Part shown: in pieces, positions 23,908 through 35,209 of the stretch
How the letters are laid out: every line of letters begins with the position of its first letter
How positions within the stretch are numbered: position 1 is the first letter of the stretch
Assembly (NCBI GenBank): GCA_964017185.1
Contig: OZ024870.1
Location: 29,287,621 to 29,351,620, forward strand
Source of the DNA: Rugalucina vietnamica
Lineage: Eukaryota; Mollusca; Bivalvia; Lucinida; Lucinidae
Direction: 5' to 3'
DNA: 64,000 nt
Notes under the pieces: generated by a model
The model's database searches: none
What the model saw: only the letters and a program-made list of their open reading frames with translations
Told to the model about the DNA's origin: nothing
Position numbers and translations under genes: made by a program

Positions 23908-24703
23908 AGCCCGCCTGTACGAAAGTACAGGAAGAGCTATTGCAGTCACTCCGGCGTTGGCGCTTGTGCTGCCGTTCGCGTAGCTCTAATGTTAAAGTTT
24001 TTGTAAGTCTATATCTCTTAAACTTCTTCATGGATCAAGTTGATACTTTGTATATCGGTAGACATTGGTCTGAAGTTTAATTCTGTACCATCATGGCCCA
24101 CCTGGGTGACCTTGAGGTCAAGGTCACATACTTATAAATATTGTGTTAAAGTTTGTGCTTAAAAGTTTTACTAGTCAATATCTCTTGAATATGAAGATGG
24201 ATGAAGTTTATACTTTGCATGTTGGTAGATATTGGTCAGAAGTTATATGTTGTGCCATCACGACCCACCTGGGTGACTTCGAGATCAAGGTCACGTACAT
24301 GTACTTAGAAATCTTGAGTTAATGTTTCAAAATTTAGTTGTTCTTATAAATCCATATCTCCTGAATATGTTGATGGATTTAGTTGATTTTTTGCATGTTG
24401 GTAGATATTGGTCTGAAGTTTTAGGCTGTACCATCACGACCCACCTAGTTGCCCTTGAGGTCAAGGTCGCAGACATAGAACTTTTGTGTTAATGTTATTG
24501 GTTTAGGTTTTTAAAAGTCCATATCTCCTGAATATGTAGATGAATGAAGTTGATACTTTGCATGTTGGTAGTATTGGTCTGAAGTTTTATGCTCTACCAT
24601 CACGACCCACCTGTGACCTTCAGTCAAGGTCATTGGTCATAGGATTTAATAGATGTAGTGGCAAAGCACACGCCAGGCGAGCTACGCTGCCCTGCAACAG
24701 CTC
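23908..24703 (-). mobile_element. Rolling-circle-like (Helentron/HINE-type) element C
   Basis: It begins AGCCCGCCTGTACGAAAGTA after TT. The hairpin CCTGTACgaaaGTACAGG occupies 23914-23931. The far end CAGGCGAGC (24674-24682) is a 9-bp inverted match to GCCCGCCTG with one mismatch, followed by TACGCTGCCCTGCAACAGCTC, very close to the end of element B. Inside are about four 165-bp units with AAGTCCATATCTCCTGAATATG, GTTGGTAGATATTGGTCTGA, CACGACCCACCTGGGTGACC and GAGGTCAAGGTCAC. Non-coding. Confidence 0.6.
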
Positions 24704-24841
24704 TTATTCTTTCAGTCAAAATACATATTTGGTAATTGGAAACCCTACTTTGATAATCATTCAACACTGACCATTCAATATCAGCATTAAATCAAAACGA
24801 AAAACAACGCCGTCTATAACATGTTACACATGTTATAGTTT

Positions 24842-25120
24842 TTCTTGTTAAGTTTTAAAAAATGAAAATTTTCAGTGGAAAAATTTTGATATTTTTCTTA
24901 TTTTTGCTCAAAACATAGATTGTGGGTACTCGTTAGAACCGCCTCGCTAGATTGCGGGTACACGTTAGAACCGCCTCGCCGAGGCGGTTCTAACGAGTAC
25001 CCACAATCTATGTTTTGGAGCAAAAATAGGAAAAATAGGTATACCCCTGCATACCCCTGTTTTGCTATATAAAAGTGGGGTTCAAGGGGGTATACATTGC
25101 ACGGACATGTTTTCCTGATG
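24842..25120 (+). mobile_element. Palindromic MITE FB-A, copy 1 (left end altered)
   Basis: The core ACATAGATTGTGGGTAC and GTTAGAACCGCCTCG is followed by its inverse, ending AATCTATGTTTTGGAGCAAA. The left half carries a partial tandem duplication of the core. The right part has CCCCTGCATACCCC, TATATAAAAGTGGGG and a GACATGTTTTCCTGATG terminus. Confidence 0.8.
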
Positions 25121-25439
25121 GAATACTAGTACGCAAATTGTTGGGACAGTTCCGGAATAGTCTGAGATCCAAGGTCCAAATTTTTGGTTAACCCTACACG
25201 ATCTTGGCCTTAAGGTTTGATGGCTTTTTTGAAAGATATATGATAGTAGTCTATGAAACAGGTCCGTGTATAAAAATTTAGGCCGGCGAAAGTCTTCAAA
25301 ATGGCCGCCATCCAAGATGGCCGCCCAAATTAGGATTTATACAGGCTTGAGTAAAAAGCGTTTTCATTTTAGATTTTGTTACATTTAAGTGCTTTCAGTG
25401 TAGATTTTCTATAAACTCAACATATTCTTTTGCATATTT

Positions 25440-26640
25440 AGTTGAATTAACCCAGTTTTGATGTTCTCATGCGTTACATACGTTACTATATTAATGTTAC
25501 TTGCGAGAAATGAAAATATTGACTATTTGTGTTTATCTTAGTGCCATTCTTCAAAGTTTTTGAAGTGTTTATGCAAAGTGTTCCTTAAAAGACTTGAGTA
25601 GCGTCTTGATAAAGCTTCTTTGGGTCGTTTATCTGCATTTGGTGGTTAGCCTCAGGTATTTTATCACATAAATCCAGGTTCACTCTTGATCACTTAACAT
25701 TGTAAACTCACATATTTTTGGTAAACTCAAAAATGTTTGGGTCTGATCATACATACAATCAATAGCTGTTGATGATTTGTTAATAAATTATATTAGAACC
25801 GCTAACTCCATTTATATAATTTTGATACCCTCAAGACGTTCCTAACTGTTACATACGTTACCTTTTTTTATAATATTTCCTACAAAATTAATATATTGAC
25901 TATTCTTGTTTATTTTAATGTTATTCTCAAAAGTTTTTGAACTTTTTTGCATTTAATGCACTAAAAGACATGAAAAAATATCTTTATTAAGTTTGTGTGC
26001 TTTATTTGCTCCATCCATCAGCGATGGGTCTTTAAACACATAAATCCCGGTTTAAACTTGACCCCTAAAATATTATACACTCACATATTCGAGGTCAAAC
26101 ACATTGATAAAACAGCTGATGAGGTTTTATAAATTGAACATATGTAATAGAATTTTAACTCAAATGTTTTAGAGTCAAGATGTACCCAGCTGTTACATAC
26201 GTTTCTTTTCTAAGGAGCCTTTAACTCGATTAACATAATTTTCATGTTCTGAAGATGTTGACAACTGTTACATCCGTCACTTTTCTTAAATGATATCTCC
26301 TACAAAATCAATATACTAGTATTGACAACTGTTGTAAATGGCGTTTATATACTCTTAGGTTTTTGAATTGGTATTATATTGATTGCATTAAACGACATGG
26401 GAGACATTTTGATAAAGACATTTTGGATGCGATATTTGCTTTGACAGTCAGCAATGAGTCTTTAAACATATAAATCCGTGGTAAACTAGATCACTTACAT
26501 ATTGTAAACTCAAATAGTTCGGGTCGGAACACATAAATATATTTATAAGAATCTTAAACTTGATATACAAGTACATAATTTCAATGTTCTCTACGTGTAC
26601 TCAACTGTTACATATGTTACTTTTCTATAATATTCTATAC
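25440..26640. repeat. Diverged tandem repeat, about 350-400-bp unit
   Basis: The block TGTTACATACGTTACTTTTC recurs near 25470, 25847, 26189, 26268 and 26604. It is followed by AAAATTAATATATTGACTAT, GTCTTTAAACACATAAATCC and TAAACTCACATATTC blocks. A shorter inverted version lies at 28345-28370 (AACATATGTAACAGTTAAGA). Units have drifted far apart. There is no ORF. Confidence 0.55.
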
Positions 26641-27957
26641 AAAAGCTCCATAGGGTCACTGAGGAGGCTTAAGTAGCCAAACATCCCCTTTCTCAATAAT
26701 ATGTTAACTGCTCTTAAAGGATCTCAATTTTATTTTTAGTTGAAGAGGACTGTGTATAGAACTTTAGACTGGGAAAGTCCTAAAAATGGGGACAATTCAT
26801 TTATATATGACTTACTGGATCAGATTTTACGGGAAAAGGGGTTTGTCTCCCATGAGTGTATTTTTGTTACCTATCTGATTCAATCATTTAAATGTTGATA
26901 TGCTTAACCCACCATATCACTTTCTTTTTTGAGTGGTATTGTCTGAAATGTATATCCAAACAGCAGATGATGATGAATAAAAAGATAAAATGTATAAATA
27001 TGACATCATCCATAGTTAAGATTACCTTTTTTACCCTTTAAATATTTGGAGTATTAAGAACAGATAATATGTCAAGAAACATCTGAACATGCGTTCATTA
27101 TTTCGTCCCTTCTGTGAAACATTCTTTGATGTAGATAACGCTGATGCAAATATTCGATAGAGCACAAGTGTCTGGCTTTTACTGCCTGTTTGTAAAGGGA
27201 CATCGAAGAGGAATAATGCCATATTTTTTTCCTTTGAGCGTTTTCACTGCTTCCAAATGATCTAACTTTTATCATTTATTTGTTATTAGTGCAGCTGTGT
27301 TATGTATTGCTTTGTTATGTTGCGGACCTAAACGTTTCCCTGTACATGATCCATAATGTCAGTTATATTTTCGGCCCCTTCAAATAAGAAAGAATATTCA
27401 AAATAAAAAATGTACACTGAGAGCCATCTTCTAAACATTGTTTTAATTATCTGACCCAATTTAGGCATGTGTCTTTGATTTCGACTTCCTTTGTGTAAAT
27501 TTTTGAACTTGCAGTGTATTAATCTGACTATCGTATACAATTTATATAGGGTCACTGATGAGGGTTCATTACCTGAAATTGCGCAGTATGGCCCATTACT
27601 TCACCCCTTTGAGTGTATTCACTGTTTCCAATATTTTATTCATTGCCAGAAATTGTATAATGTACCCACACTTCTCCTTTTAATTGTTTATGCCACTTCC
27701 AAAGAATATAAAGTAAAGGGGTCAAGGTACCGAAATCGTAATCCTAGCTCGTAAAAATCCATAATAACATTGACAAATACGATATATGTAGCCATACAGG
27801 CATGGATCCCCCAATAACAGGAGGTGTGATTAGGTGTTTGCGAAGGGTGAGCATCACCTGCACATTATAATGCACCCGTCATGTCCTTATGACTGATTAC
27901 AAAGCCGGGAAAATGAATATCAGGTAAGAAACGAATTTCCAGTAATTGAACGCCTTA
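26641..27957. other. No gene recognised
   Basis: AT-rich sequence with small ORFs on both strands. None is conserved within the window or recognisable. Confidence 0.4.
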
Positions 27958-28137
27958 TTAATTGTTGCCAACTGGCATAAGGTCAGTCACAAGTTTAGAC
28001 GCAGCCACGCTGTAGGGATCAACAAGGTCATGGTGTCTCCCATAGAACTTTTTAAGAGTTGACTCAAGCTTGGTACTGCGATATCCCTGTGACAACAATT
28101 TTGTGGTGAGTAATTTCCCCTATCAACAAAGTCTTCG
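27958..28137 (-). pseudogene. Degenerate C-terminus of a retroelement ORF
   Basis: On the - strand, reading down to a TAA at 27958-27960, the frame contains KLLSQGYRSTKLESTLKKFY followed by GRHHDLVDPY. The pattern (basic, GYR..KL....KKFYGRH.DLV..Y) resembles the end of reverse-transcriptase-bearing polyproteins that I associate with invertebrate retroelements; that is recognition from memory, not a search. Upstream (28081-28137) a second frame gives a coding-like DFVDRGNY run, so a frameshift separates them. Short remnant, no catalytic motif. Confidence 0.4.
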
Positions 28138-29533
28138 TAGTTACAACAGGCTCTAGCATAGCGAACTAGCTGAGAGACATTTAACGTTTCACTTAAAAGT
28201 TAATAATCTGATAATGTTATAAATCTTTTGCAAAATTAATACAAGTTCAATTATAAAAAAAAGATAAATCATAAAATTACTATAAACAGTTTAAAAATGA
28301 ACAAAAATGGTCAAACTCTTGATTTTATGGGGATATACTAATAAGAGTAACATATGTAACAGTTAAGAACATCTACATTGTGTTAATAAAGAAAAAATAC
28401 TCTAACACGTAACATTATATTCATAAATATATATAAAACAACAATATGTAATGTAAATAGTTAAGACCAAAGATTATATGTGATTAATACAACTAGTAGC
28501 CTCAAGTAAAGGGGAATGTTTGTTTTTAAACAAAAGTTAATGAAAACAAAACCAGTTTGATCACCCAAATGTTTTATTTGTGTTGTGGGTTAACATGCCA
28601 GTCAAATAATGTTTGAGTATTTTGTTGACAGAAACAAAATCGTTATATATAAATGAAGGCGATTTCGAAACTTAAAATCATATTTTAAGGTTTTGATTTT
28701 GTAGTACTGAAGCATACATTGATGAAACGAACTAATTGCAGAAAACCTCACCAAATTATCATGACTGGTTCCGGATATAGCTTGATTTGAAATTTTGCAT
28801 TTTATCTCATGAATGTTCATTAGGTCCACTATGACGTCATAGAATAACATAGAAAATTAGGAATATCATCAGAACAAACAACGAAAACAAATAATTTATC
28901 ATTTGAAAACAATTTAAAATCATTTATACAACTTATTGTATAAATTTGAAAACTTCTTATGGCCATTTAAGTGAATTATATATTGTAGTTTTTAATTTCT
29001 TCACCAAGGGAGACTACTCTCACATTAACATAATGCTGTTATTTTCACATGGTCCCGTATCTTTTGAGTCGATGGGAATATTTGTATTTAGGTATTGATA
29101 AACAAATCCCAAGGACAAATGGGTTCCGCAGACAAAGAATAAAAAGGATCTAGAAGAACTTCTATATTTTTATTTTAAGCACACCTATGTATACGAACTA
29201 TATAGCATGCTGTATGTATGGCTCGGTAGTACCTGTTTTGGACTTGTCAATTCAATTCAATTCTTTACTACACTCTAGGTCAACACAGGGTTAACAACAA
29301 CAAGTGAATTGATTAATTTCAAAGCAATTATCATCATGGCAAAAGCCAAAGAGAAAGATAGTAGAAAAATATAGAAAAAGGAAAAGGAGCACAACAGCCG
29401 TTGTGAAAAGAACTTATGTAAAGCAAAATACCACAGGTTATCTAAGTTTGCATGCGTACAGTAGAGGCGGATCTATATTGTGTATTGTAACTGTGACAGA
29501 CATTTGACACAGTAGGGGTCTTCTGATCCATTA
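28138..29533. other. No gene recognised
   Basis: AT-rich sequence; short ORFs only. Confidence 0.4.
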
Positions 29534-29771
29534 CATTACGAAAACACGCCCATGTAATATACAGATATTTCTGAAGTTACTCTTCAGTAGATTTTTTTTC
29601 ATATATATATATTTCTTATTTTTGCTCGAAACGTAGATTGTGGGTACACATTAGAATTGCCTCGCCGATTACTCACAACCTATGTTTTGGAGAAAAAAAT
29701 TGTTATACCCGTGCGTACCCCAGTTTTGCTATTCAAGGGGGTATAAATTACATGGACATGTTTTCGTGGTG
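29534..29771 (+). mobile_element. Palindromic MITE FB-A, copy 2
   Basis: CATTACGAAAACACGCCCATG at the left and GGACATGTTTTCGTGGTG at the right. The central palindrome is shortened: GTAGATTGTGGGTACAC then TCACAACCTATGTTTTGGAG. Confidence 0.8.
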
Positions 29772-29819
29772 AAATCTCGAAAATAGTGACTCTTTTTCTT
29801 GACATTAAAAATCCAATTT

Positions 29820-30100
29820 AGATTCGATAGACTGATTGTGCCTCCATGCAAAGCTTATACGTTACTGACTGACCATCTGACTACTGGATAACTGGTCTGG
29901 TCTATGCCTGCCCAAGAAAAATGGCTAACGTGAAACCAGCCATACATAATTATAAGCCTTTGTGGCTTAGTTTGGTGGTTATTTTGAAGCACTTTTTGGA
30001 TGTCATGACATCTTAATTTTGGATGAAAGTCCCATAAAATGGAGGCAATGTCCCGCTATGACCATAGCTGTTGACTGCGACGATGAGCATCAATTAAAAA
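29820..30100 (+). mobile_element. SINE-like repeat R4, copy d
   Basis: Best-preserved copy: GTGCCTCCATGCAAAGCTTA, GACTGACCATCTGACTACTG, GCCTTTGTGGCTTAGTTTGG, GATGTCATGACATCTTAATT, AAAGTCCCATAAAATGGAGG, CATAGCTGTTGACTGCGACG and an A-rich tail. Confidence 0.65.
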
Positions 30101-30294
30101 ACTTTCACTTACTTCGAAAAAATGTTCATTATTTGGTAATCTAATGTTTAATTCTACTTATTATTAAATATTGACAACGTAAATTGATTTTTAATTCTTC
30201 TTATTATTTTGTGGCCCTCACGCGTTGTCCGTAGCTCGCCCATAAGAAAGAACAAGAGGAGCTTATGCTCTTATATTGTGACACAATGAGATCA

Positions 30295-30537
30295 GGGCCC
30301 AGTTGTTCAAAACTAACGACGTCGTTAGTTAACGTCTCGTTAAAATTTCAAACATTAATATTACAAATACACTGTTATTTTTTGTTGAAAAAAAAAATGT
30401 GAGAATCCACTGCAAAGGATTCTCACATTTTTTCAACAAAAAATAACAGTGTATTTGTTACTTTTGCTGATATTTGCTTAACAAATTTATGTCTTAACGA
30501 TATCGTTAAGCTAACGATGCTTTGAACAACTGGGCCC
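30295..30537. mobile_element. Foldback MITE with GGGCCCAGTTGTTCAAA ends
   Basis: The 243-bp element starts GGGCCCAGTTGTTCAAA and ends TTTGAACAACTGGGCCC. Inside, a stem of roughly 45 bp flanks an ACTGCAAA loop at about 30409-30416: one arm begins ACAAATACACTG and the other ends CAGTGTATTTGT. An AACGA(C/T)-CGTTA palindrome lies just inside each end. No target duplication is evident. Confidence 0.85.
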
Positions 30538-32194
30538 AGGATTTCCTCCCTGGGTACGTTAATATCGTAGAAAGTGGCGTCTTTAATTTTAGACATTAGT
30601 TTGTCGTTCCTCGCCAACATAATGCCAATAGACGTTTACTGTTGCTGCCAGGAGATAGCCTACAATATGCGTCATTTTAGACAAAAGTAACGTGATAAGA
30701 CCGCAAGTGATGCCCGTAACGAATGACAGAACATTAACACTTCATGTATGCCTAACGTAAACAAACGCAACATCCCTTTAGTTCGAACATAGCCGATACT
30801 ATAATCAAAACGTACCGCCGTAGTTTAGGTGCAGTGTACCGAAATTCACGTCACGATATCGTCAAAGAAAGTCATATACTGTGTTTCACAGCCAACGCAC
30901 TTCAGATAACTTTTTGTGGTTTCAGTCGATTCATTCGAAATTCCGAATATATGTAGTCCAACCATTTTTAAAGCCGACCTGTGAAAATCAGCAGTCGGAC
31001 TTTTTTCGTTCGTCTAAAATTGCGTAAAAGCTGGCGAAGGGGTAATTTAAAAAATGAAGGAAATCAGCGATTTGACGAATTTCTTGCTAAACTATGCAAA
31101 CCATCATAATCTAAAGCAGTGAAAGACATTGAAAAACAAACTTCCCTTGGCTGCAATGCACTCTATGCAATAAGGCTAGGTTCCAACACAAAATAAAGCA
31201 TATGGTTGACATCTTCAGTGACGTCGACTACGTGACGAGTGACGTTGAATGCATAATAACAAGCAATTTTCGGATACTGAAAATCAATGCCATTTTCTGG
31301 CATTGAGCCGTAGGTGTCAACATTGATATTGTCATAAAGTCATCGGGCGACCTTCCAAGATTTGAATTGTGTGAATTGTTTTGAAAAATTTCGAGCCGGC
31401 GCTCGGGGCACGGAAAATGTATTTTTGTAGCCTGGGGCGTGTTTCCGCGCATGCGCACTAAAATCTCAGATTTGATAACACAAAAATTTTCGAGTCATTT
31501 TTATGATGATAGGGCACAAAAATTTTCACATAATTTCTGGAGGGAAGCCATTAGCCGTTGTATTGACCTCTCCATATGTTTTCAGTATTCTGTCAATCAT
31601 TTGACGTAATAAGGCTCCTTAGGGGTTTATGAAGGTGCATTTTCATTTCTGTTTCTATACACAATATTGAATCCCCTTTCTTGGGCCTCACACTTCAAGG
31701 CTAGACTAGGCTAGTGTTTGTTTTGTCGGCCATTTTTTGTCACTTTCACTTCGATATATAAATCAATTTTCTTCACGCTAACAAGATCAGTACATACAAT
31801 GCTTATGATAAAATTAAAATGGAGATGTATTGTTTAATTAATTCAAGTGATTTTCACACAAATGCTGGGCGACTATATAAGGCGTGCGCACGATTCACAC
31901 AGGGGACTTCGCAATTTGACAGTGTTTTTGAGCGCTTGGAAAGGCTACCAAAAATTATTCAGGAATTCTAAAAAGCAGTTTGCCAACCCATTTTCGGTCT
32001 AAATACAATACATAAAAATCATCAAGAATAAGATCACTTTGAATTGGTAATTCATATTTTTTTTTTTTTTTTTTTTTTTTGGCTTTTGAAGTGCTTAAAT
32101 TGTAACTTTGGTAAAACTTTGACACATTTTGCTTTCAAATGCGAATTAAGCCAATTCTGTCATTTTCTGACAATCGTTTGATGTGTCATATCCA
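30538..32194. other. No gene recognised; a few promoter-like motifs
   Basis: It contains a GC-richer island near 31390-31460 with the NRF1-type palindrome GCGCATGCGC (31447-31456), a TATATAAGG at about 31874, and a T run at 32059-32082. These are suggestive only; no first exon could be tied to them. Confidence 0.3.
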
Positions 32195-32545
32195 GACTGC
32201 AGAAGCTGAGGGTGAGGTTAGGATCCTGTAAAACCGGTTTAAGCCCGCCAGTAATTTTATATTACTGATCGTTCCAAGGCGATACTTCTGTTGTGGTTCA
32301 TATTGTTTTATGTCTTGGTGTTTAATTTTTTGTGCTGTTGGCGCCTTATGTATGTTATCATATTTTAGTTAAGTTTAGGTAACTGAGTGGCCACCTATTG
32401 GCAAATAGCTGCTCATTCGGCTTACTAAATGTATTCATGGTCTTAGGACCTTATTGTTAGTTTGTTTTTTTCCCGCCTCGGTTTTTGGAGTGGGAATCTT
32501 TTTCTGATTGTGCCATTTCCTGATCGTTGCCTACTTGTACCTTCT
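32195..32545 (+). repeat. Interspersed repeat family R3, copy
   Basis: GCTGAGGGTGAGGTTAGGATCC then CTGTAAAACC, CTTCTGTTGTGGTTC, AACTGAGTGGCCACCTATTGG, AATAGCTGCTCATTCGGCTTA and CCCGCCTCGG-TGGGAATC. Same order as at 6415-6800. Confidence 0.7.
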
Positions 32546-33210
32546 TTCCTGTAACTCGTCTTAAGCCATTTTAAGCACCAATAAGCCACAAGTTTGTCTT
32601 CTTAATTTTGATTTGAACGTTGGAACGTCTTAGTCTTTACACGTCACCCAGTAGGACATGCTCGTTTATAATTCATTCCACTCGTTCACCCGTGTTTTGC
32701 CACTTTATTTTAATCGTATCTAGTCATTATTTAAAGAACAAGTCACACATTTTGCATTTGATTGTTTATTAAAAGTTGAACATTGTGAAATCTTAATTAT
32801 TCTTCTTTTTCAATCCTACTTTAATCATGTAATTAACACATGCAATTAGCATAAAGCAATTTTAACATCAGCGAAGTCCAGGTTTCCACCAACTATACAT
32901 TCTGTCCGTTGCAGTATAGTCCGACCGCCAGTTAGCAAGACCGACCGAGGCTAGCACAAATCGCCTACTGTTCAGCTAGAGACTGTCAAGGCAGACACAT
33001 CCACGCATCTACAGGGCATACGCACTTGTAACGTTCTTGGTCAGTATCCATCCATTGGTGCAATACCAACCCCGAGCCACCAGGGAACCGCAAACCAGCT
33101 CGTACCCAGCTAAAAGTTGTCCAAGGGGAGACAACTCGTAACAGTATCTTCTAAATGAAATTAGAAAATTTATCAAGCCGTTTAAAATTACCCTACGGTA
33201 TTAAATATTT
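32546..33210. other. No gene recognised
   Basis: Moderately GC-richer from 32880 to 33130 (CCGACCGCCAGTTAGC and CAGGGCATACGCACTTG), ending in AAGGGGAGACAACTCGTAAC. It may be part of the neighbouring R3 element, but no ORF is open. Confidence 0.35.
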
Positions 33211-33430
33211 GAGCCGCGTCATGAAAAATCCAACGATGTGGTTTCCGATCAGGTTGGACACACACCAATATGTACAAGCATAGAAGATGGCTAGATGCTG
33301 GAAAGGTAGAGGAATTGTACTATCCATGTAGCGAAAACAAAGGCGCTGATCAGCTTATTGGTAACCGCGAAGCTGATCTGTGCCTTCGTTATTGCATATG
33401 CAGATTGTTGGTTTTCTCATGAGGCGGCTC
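33211..33430. mobile_element. GAGCC-type MITE, copy 4
   Basis: GAGCCGCGTCATGAAAAATCC at the left, GGTTTTCTCATGAGGCGGCTC at the right, with GGCGCTGATCAGCTTATTGG inside. Confidence 0.8.
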
Positions 33431-33773
33431 ATTTATTTGTTAAAACTGAAGACGCATCATGTAGATTAAAGTGTCTTTCAGTAATGAATAGTTAATTGCA
33501 ACATATGAGAAATTCTATACGGGGTCCCAAAGTCATAAACTTTCGCAATTAGTCAATTTTCTTTGATTTATCAACTGAGTTCTAAGCCATGAATTCTCTA
33601 TATCCACTGGGCGTAGTCATTCTAGAAGGAAATGGATGTTCATTATCTTGTTTTTCTAGCTGGAAGCCTAATAATTTCAATTTCTGGTAGGTGATATGTT
33701 TAGTTCAAACCGGCGAAATTTACATGTACATCGGAAATACCAGAATATCTCGGACCTGTCTGAGTCCGGATTT

Positions 33774-33880
33774 TGTTTGTTTGTTTAGGTGGTGCCTGTG
33801 CTTCCCAGTTAACAGCTATGGTCATGACGGGACGTTGCTTCCATTTTATGGACTTCTATCTGATTAGATGTCCTCATTAC
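33774..33880 (-). mobile_element. SINE-like R4 3'-end fragment
   Basis: On the + strand: GTTTGTTTGTTTAGG, then CAGTTAACAGCTATGGTCATG and CCATTTTATGGACTTC. This is the inverted 3' end with its A-rich tail. Confidence 0.55.
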
Positions 33881-33885
33881 GAAAT

Positions 33886-33962
33886 CATGTCCATGCAAAA
33901 TAAAACTGGGGTATAAGGGAGTATACATTACAGGTCATTACACGGAGCGGTTGTCGTGATGT
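33886..33962 (+). mobile_element. Deleted derivative of MITE FB-A
   Basis: CATTACGAAATCATGTCCATG joins directly to ACTGGGGTATAAGGGAGTATAC and ends near TGTCGTGATG. The central palindrome is missing. Confidence 0.55.
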
Positions 33963-34215
33963 GCTTAATAATATACACCTATAGATTCACTGTCCACCAG
34001 AAATCCAGTGGTTAAGCTGTCACCAGTGAATGAGCCCATTTTTGGACAAAATATGCGCGATAGTGGTAAGTATTTTGAATGTTTCCTGGTAATCGGATTT
34101 GTGTATGCACCACCTTTTACCGTTGATTGCTTTTAAACATGCATTCGTGTCTGATTAGCGTTTTCGTCGCAACATTTTATCCCCATGTCGGTGGTATCCC
34201 AGTTTCCACATAATT

Positions 34216-34436
34216 GAGCCGCCTCATGGGAAAACCAACAATCTGCATATGCGAAAACAAAGACGCGGTCACCGCGAAGCTGATCAGCGCCTTTGTTTTC
34301 GCTACTCGGATAGTACAATTCCTTTTCTACTTAAATCCGAAATCTCAAGCTTCTAGCTCTTTTCTGTGCTTGTACAGGCCGGTTTGTGTCGGAACTGTTC
34401 GGAAACCACATTGTTGGTTTTCCCACGAGGCGGCTC
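34216..34436. mobile_element. GAGCC-type MITE, copy 5
   Basis: GAGCCGCCTCATGGGAAAACC and GGTTTTCCCACGAGGCGGCTC are near-perfect inverted ends. This is the cleanest copy. The ORFs overlapping it on both strands come from this repeat. Confidence 0.85.
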
Positions 34437-34661
34437 ATATGTGGTAGGAGCCTCAACACAAGCAACATGGTCTGCCATCTTGGAACAAAATTGAGAACTT
34501 GGACAGCGGAAAGATAATTAGTGTGTAAATATAACGTAACAAGCTACTAACTTGACGAGTATCCACCAAAACTGGATCTGTTCCTCTGTCTTTTTGCTCT
34601 ACCTACAATTACTAAATACCTATAGATTAGCTGCAGCACAATGCCTCTCTTCCACTGCGCA

Positions 34662-34938
34662 GTACGAAAACATGCCCATGCAATATACAGAGACTTTTTG
34701 AGCTTTAAAAATTGAAAATTTTTAGCTGAATTTTTTTTATATTTTTCTTATTTTTGCTCAAAACATAGATTGTGGGTACACGTTAGAACCGCCTCGGCGA
34801 GGCGGTTCTAACGAGTACCCACAATCTATGTTTTGGAGCAAAAATAAGAAAAATAGGTAAACCCCTGCATACCCCAGTTTTGCTATATAAAAGTGGGGTT
34901 CAAGGGGGTATACATTGCACGTACATGTTTTCGTGATG
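34662..34938 (+). mobile_element. Palindromic MITE FB-A, copy 3 (reference copy)
   Basis: The ends TACGAAAACATGCCCATGCA and CGTACATGTTTTCGTGATG are inverted repeats. The central perfect palindrome reads CATAGATTGTGGGTAC-ACGTTAGAACCGCCTCGG then its inverse. A second stem, ACCCCTGCATACCCC with GGGGTTCAAGGGGGTA, flanks TATATAAAAG. No ORF. Confidence 0.9.
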
Positions 34939-35075
34939 GATAGTCGCGTACTCCTTTAAAATTCGTACGTACATGTACAGTTACTAATTGTTGAAAATCT
35001 CAAAATAGACAAATCACACAGACTGTGATTTGGCATGTTGAAGGTCCAAAGAAGTGCTTTATTCTGGTTTTATTC

Positions 35076-35082
35076 ATTATTA

Positions 35083-35114
<32 letters not shown>

Positions 35115-35115
35115 T
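35076..35115. repeat. (ATT)n microsatellite
   Basis: A run of ATT/ATC triplets. Confidence 0.95.
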
Positions 35116-35209
35116 CAAAATTGTTCGATTGTCCAACTAGAAGAGACAATGCTGCAATTTTCGACTTTTTTCAACTACCATTCGAAAAGAATGCTTTCCG
35201 CTTGCGCCT

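Noticed and set aside
34133-34447. ORFs containing ENKGADQLR and ADCWFSHEAA-type peptides
   Set aside because: These come from the GAGCC-type MITE; the same peptides recur, broken, at other copies.
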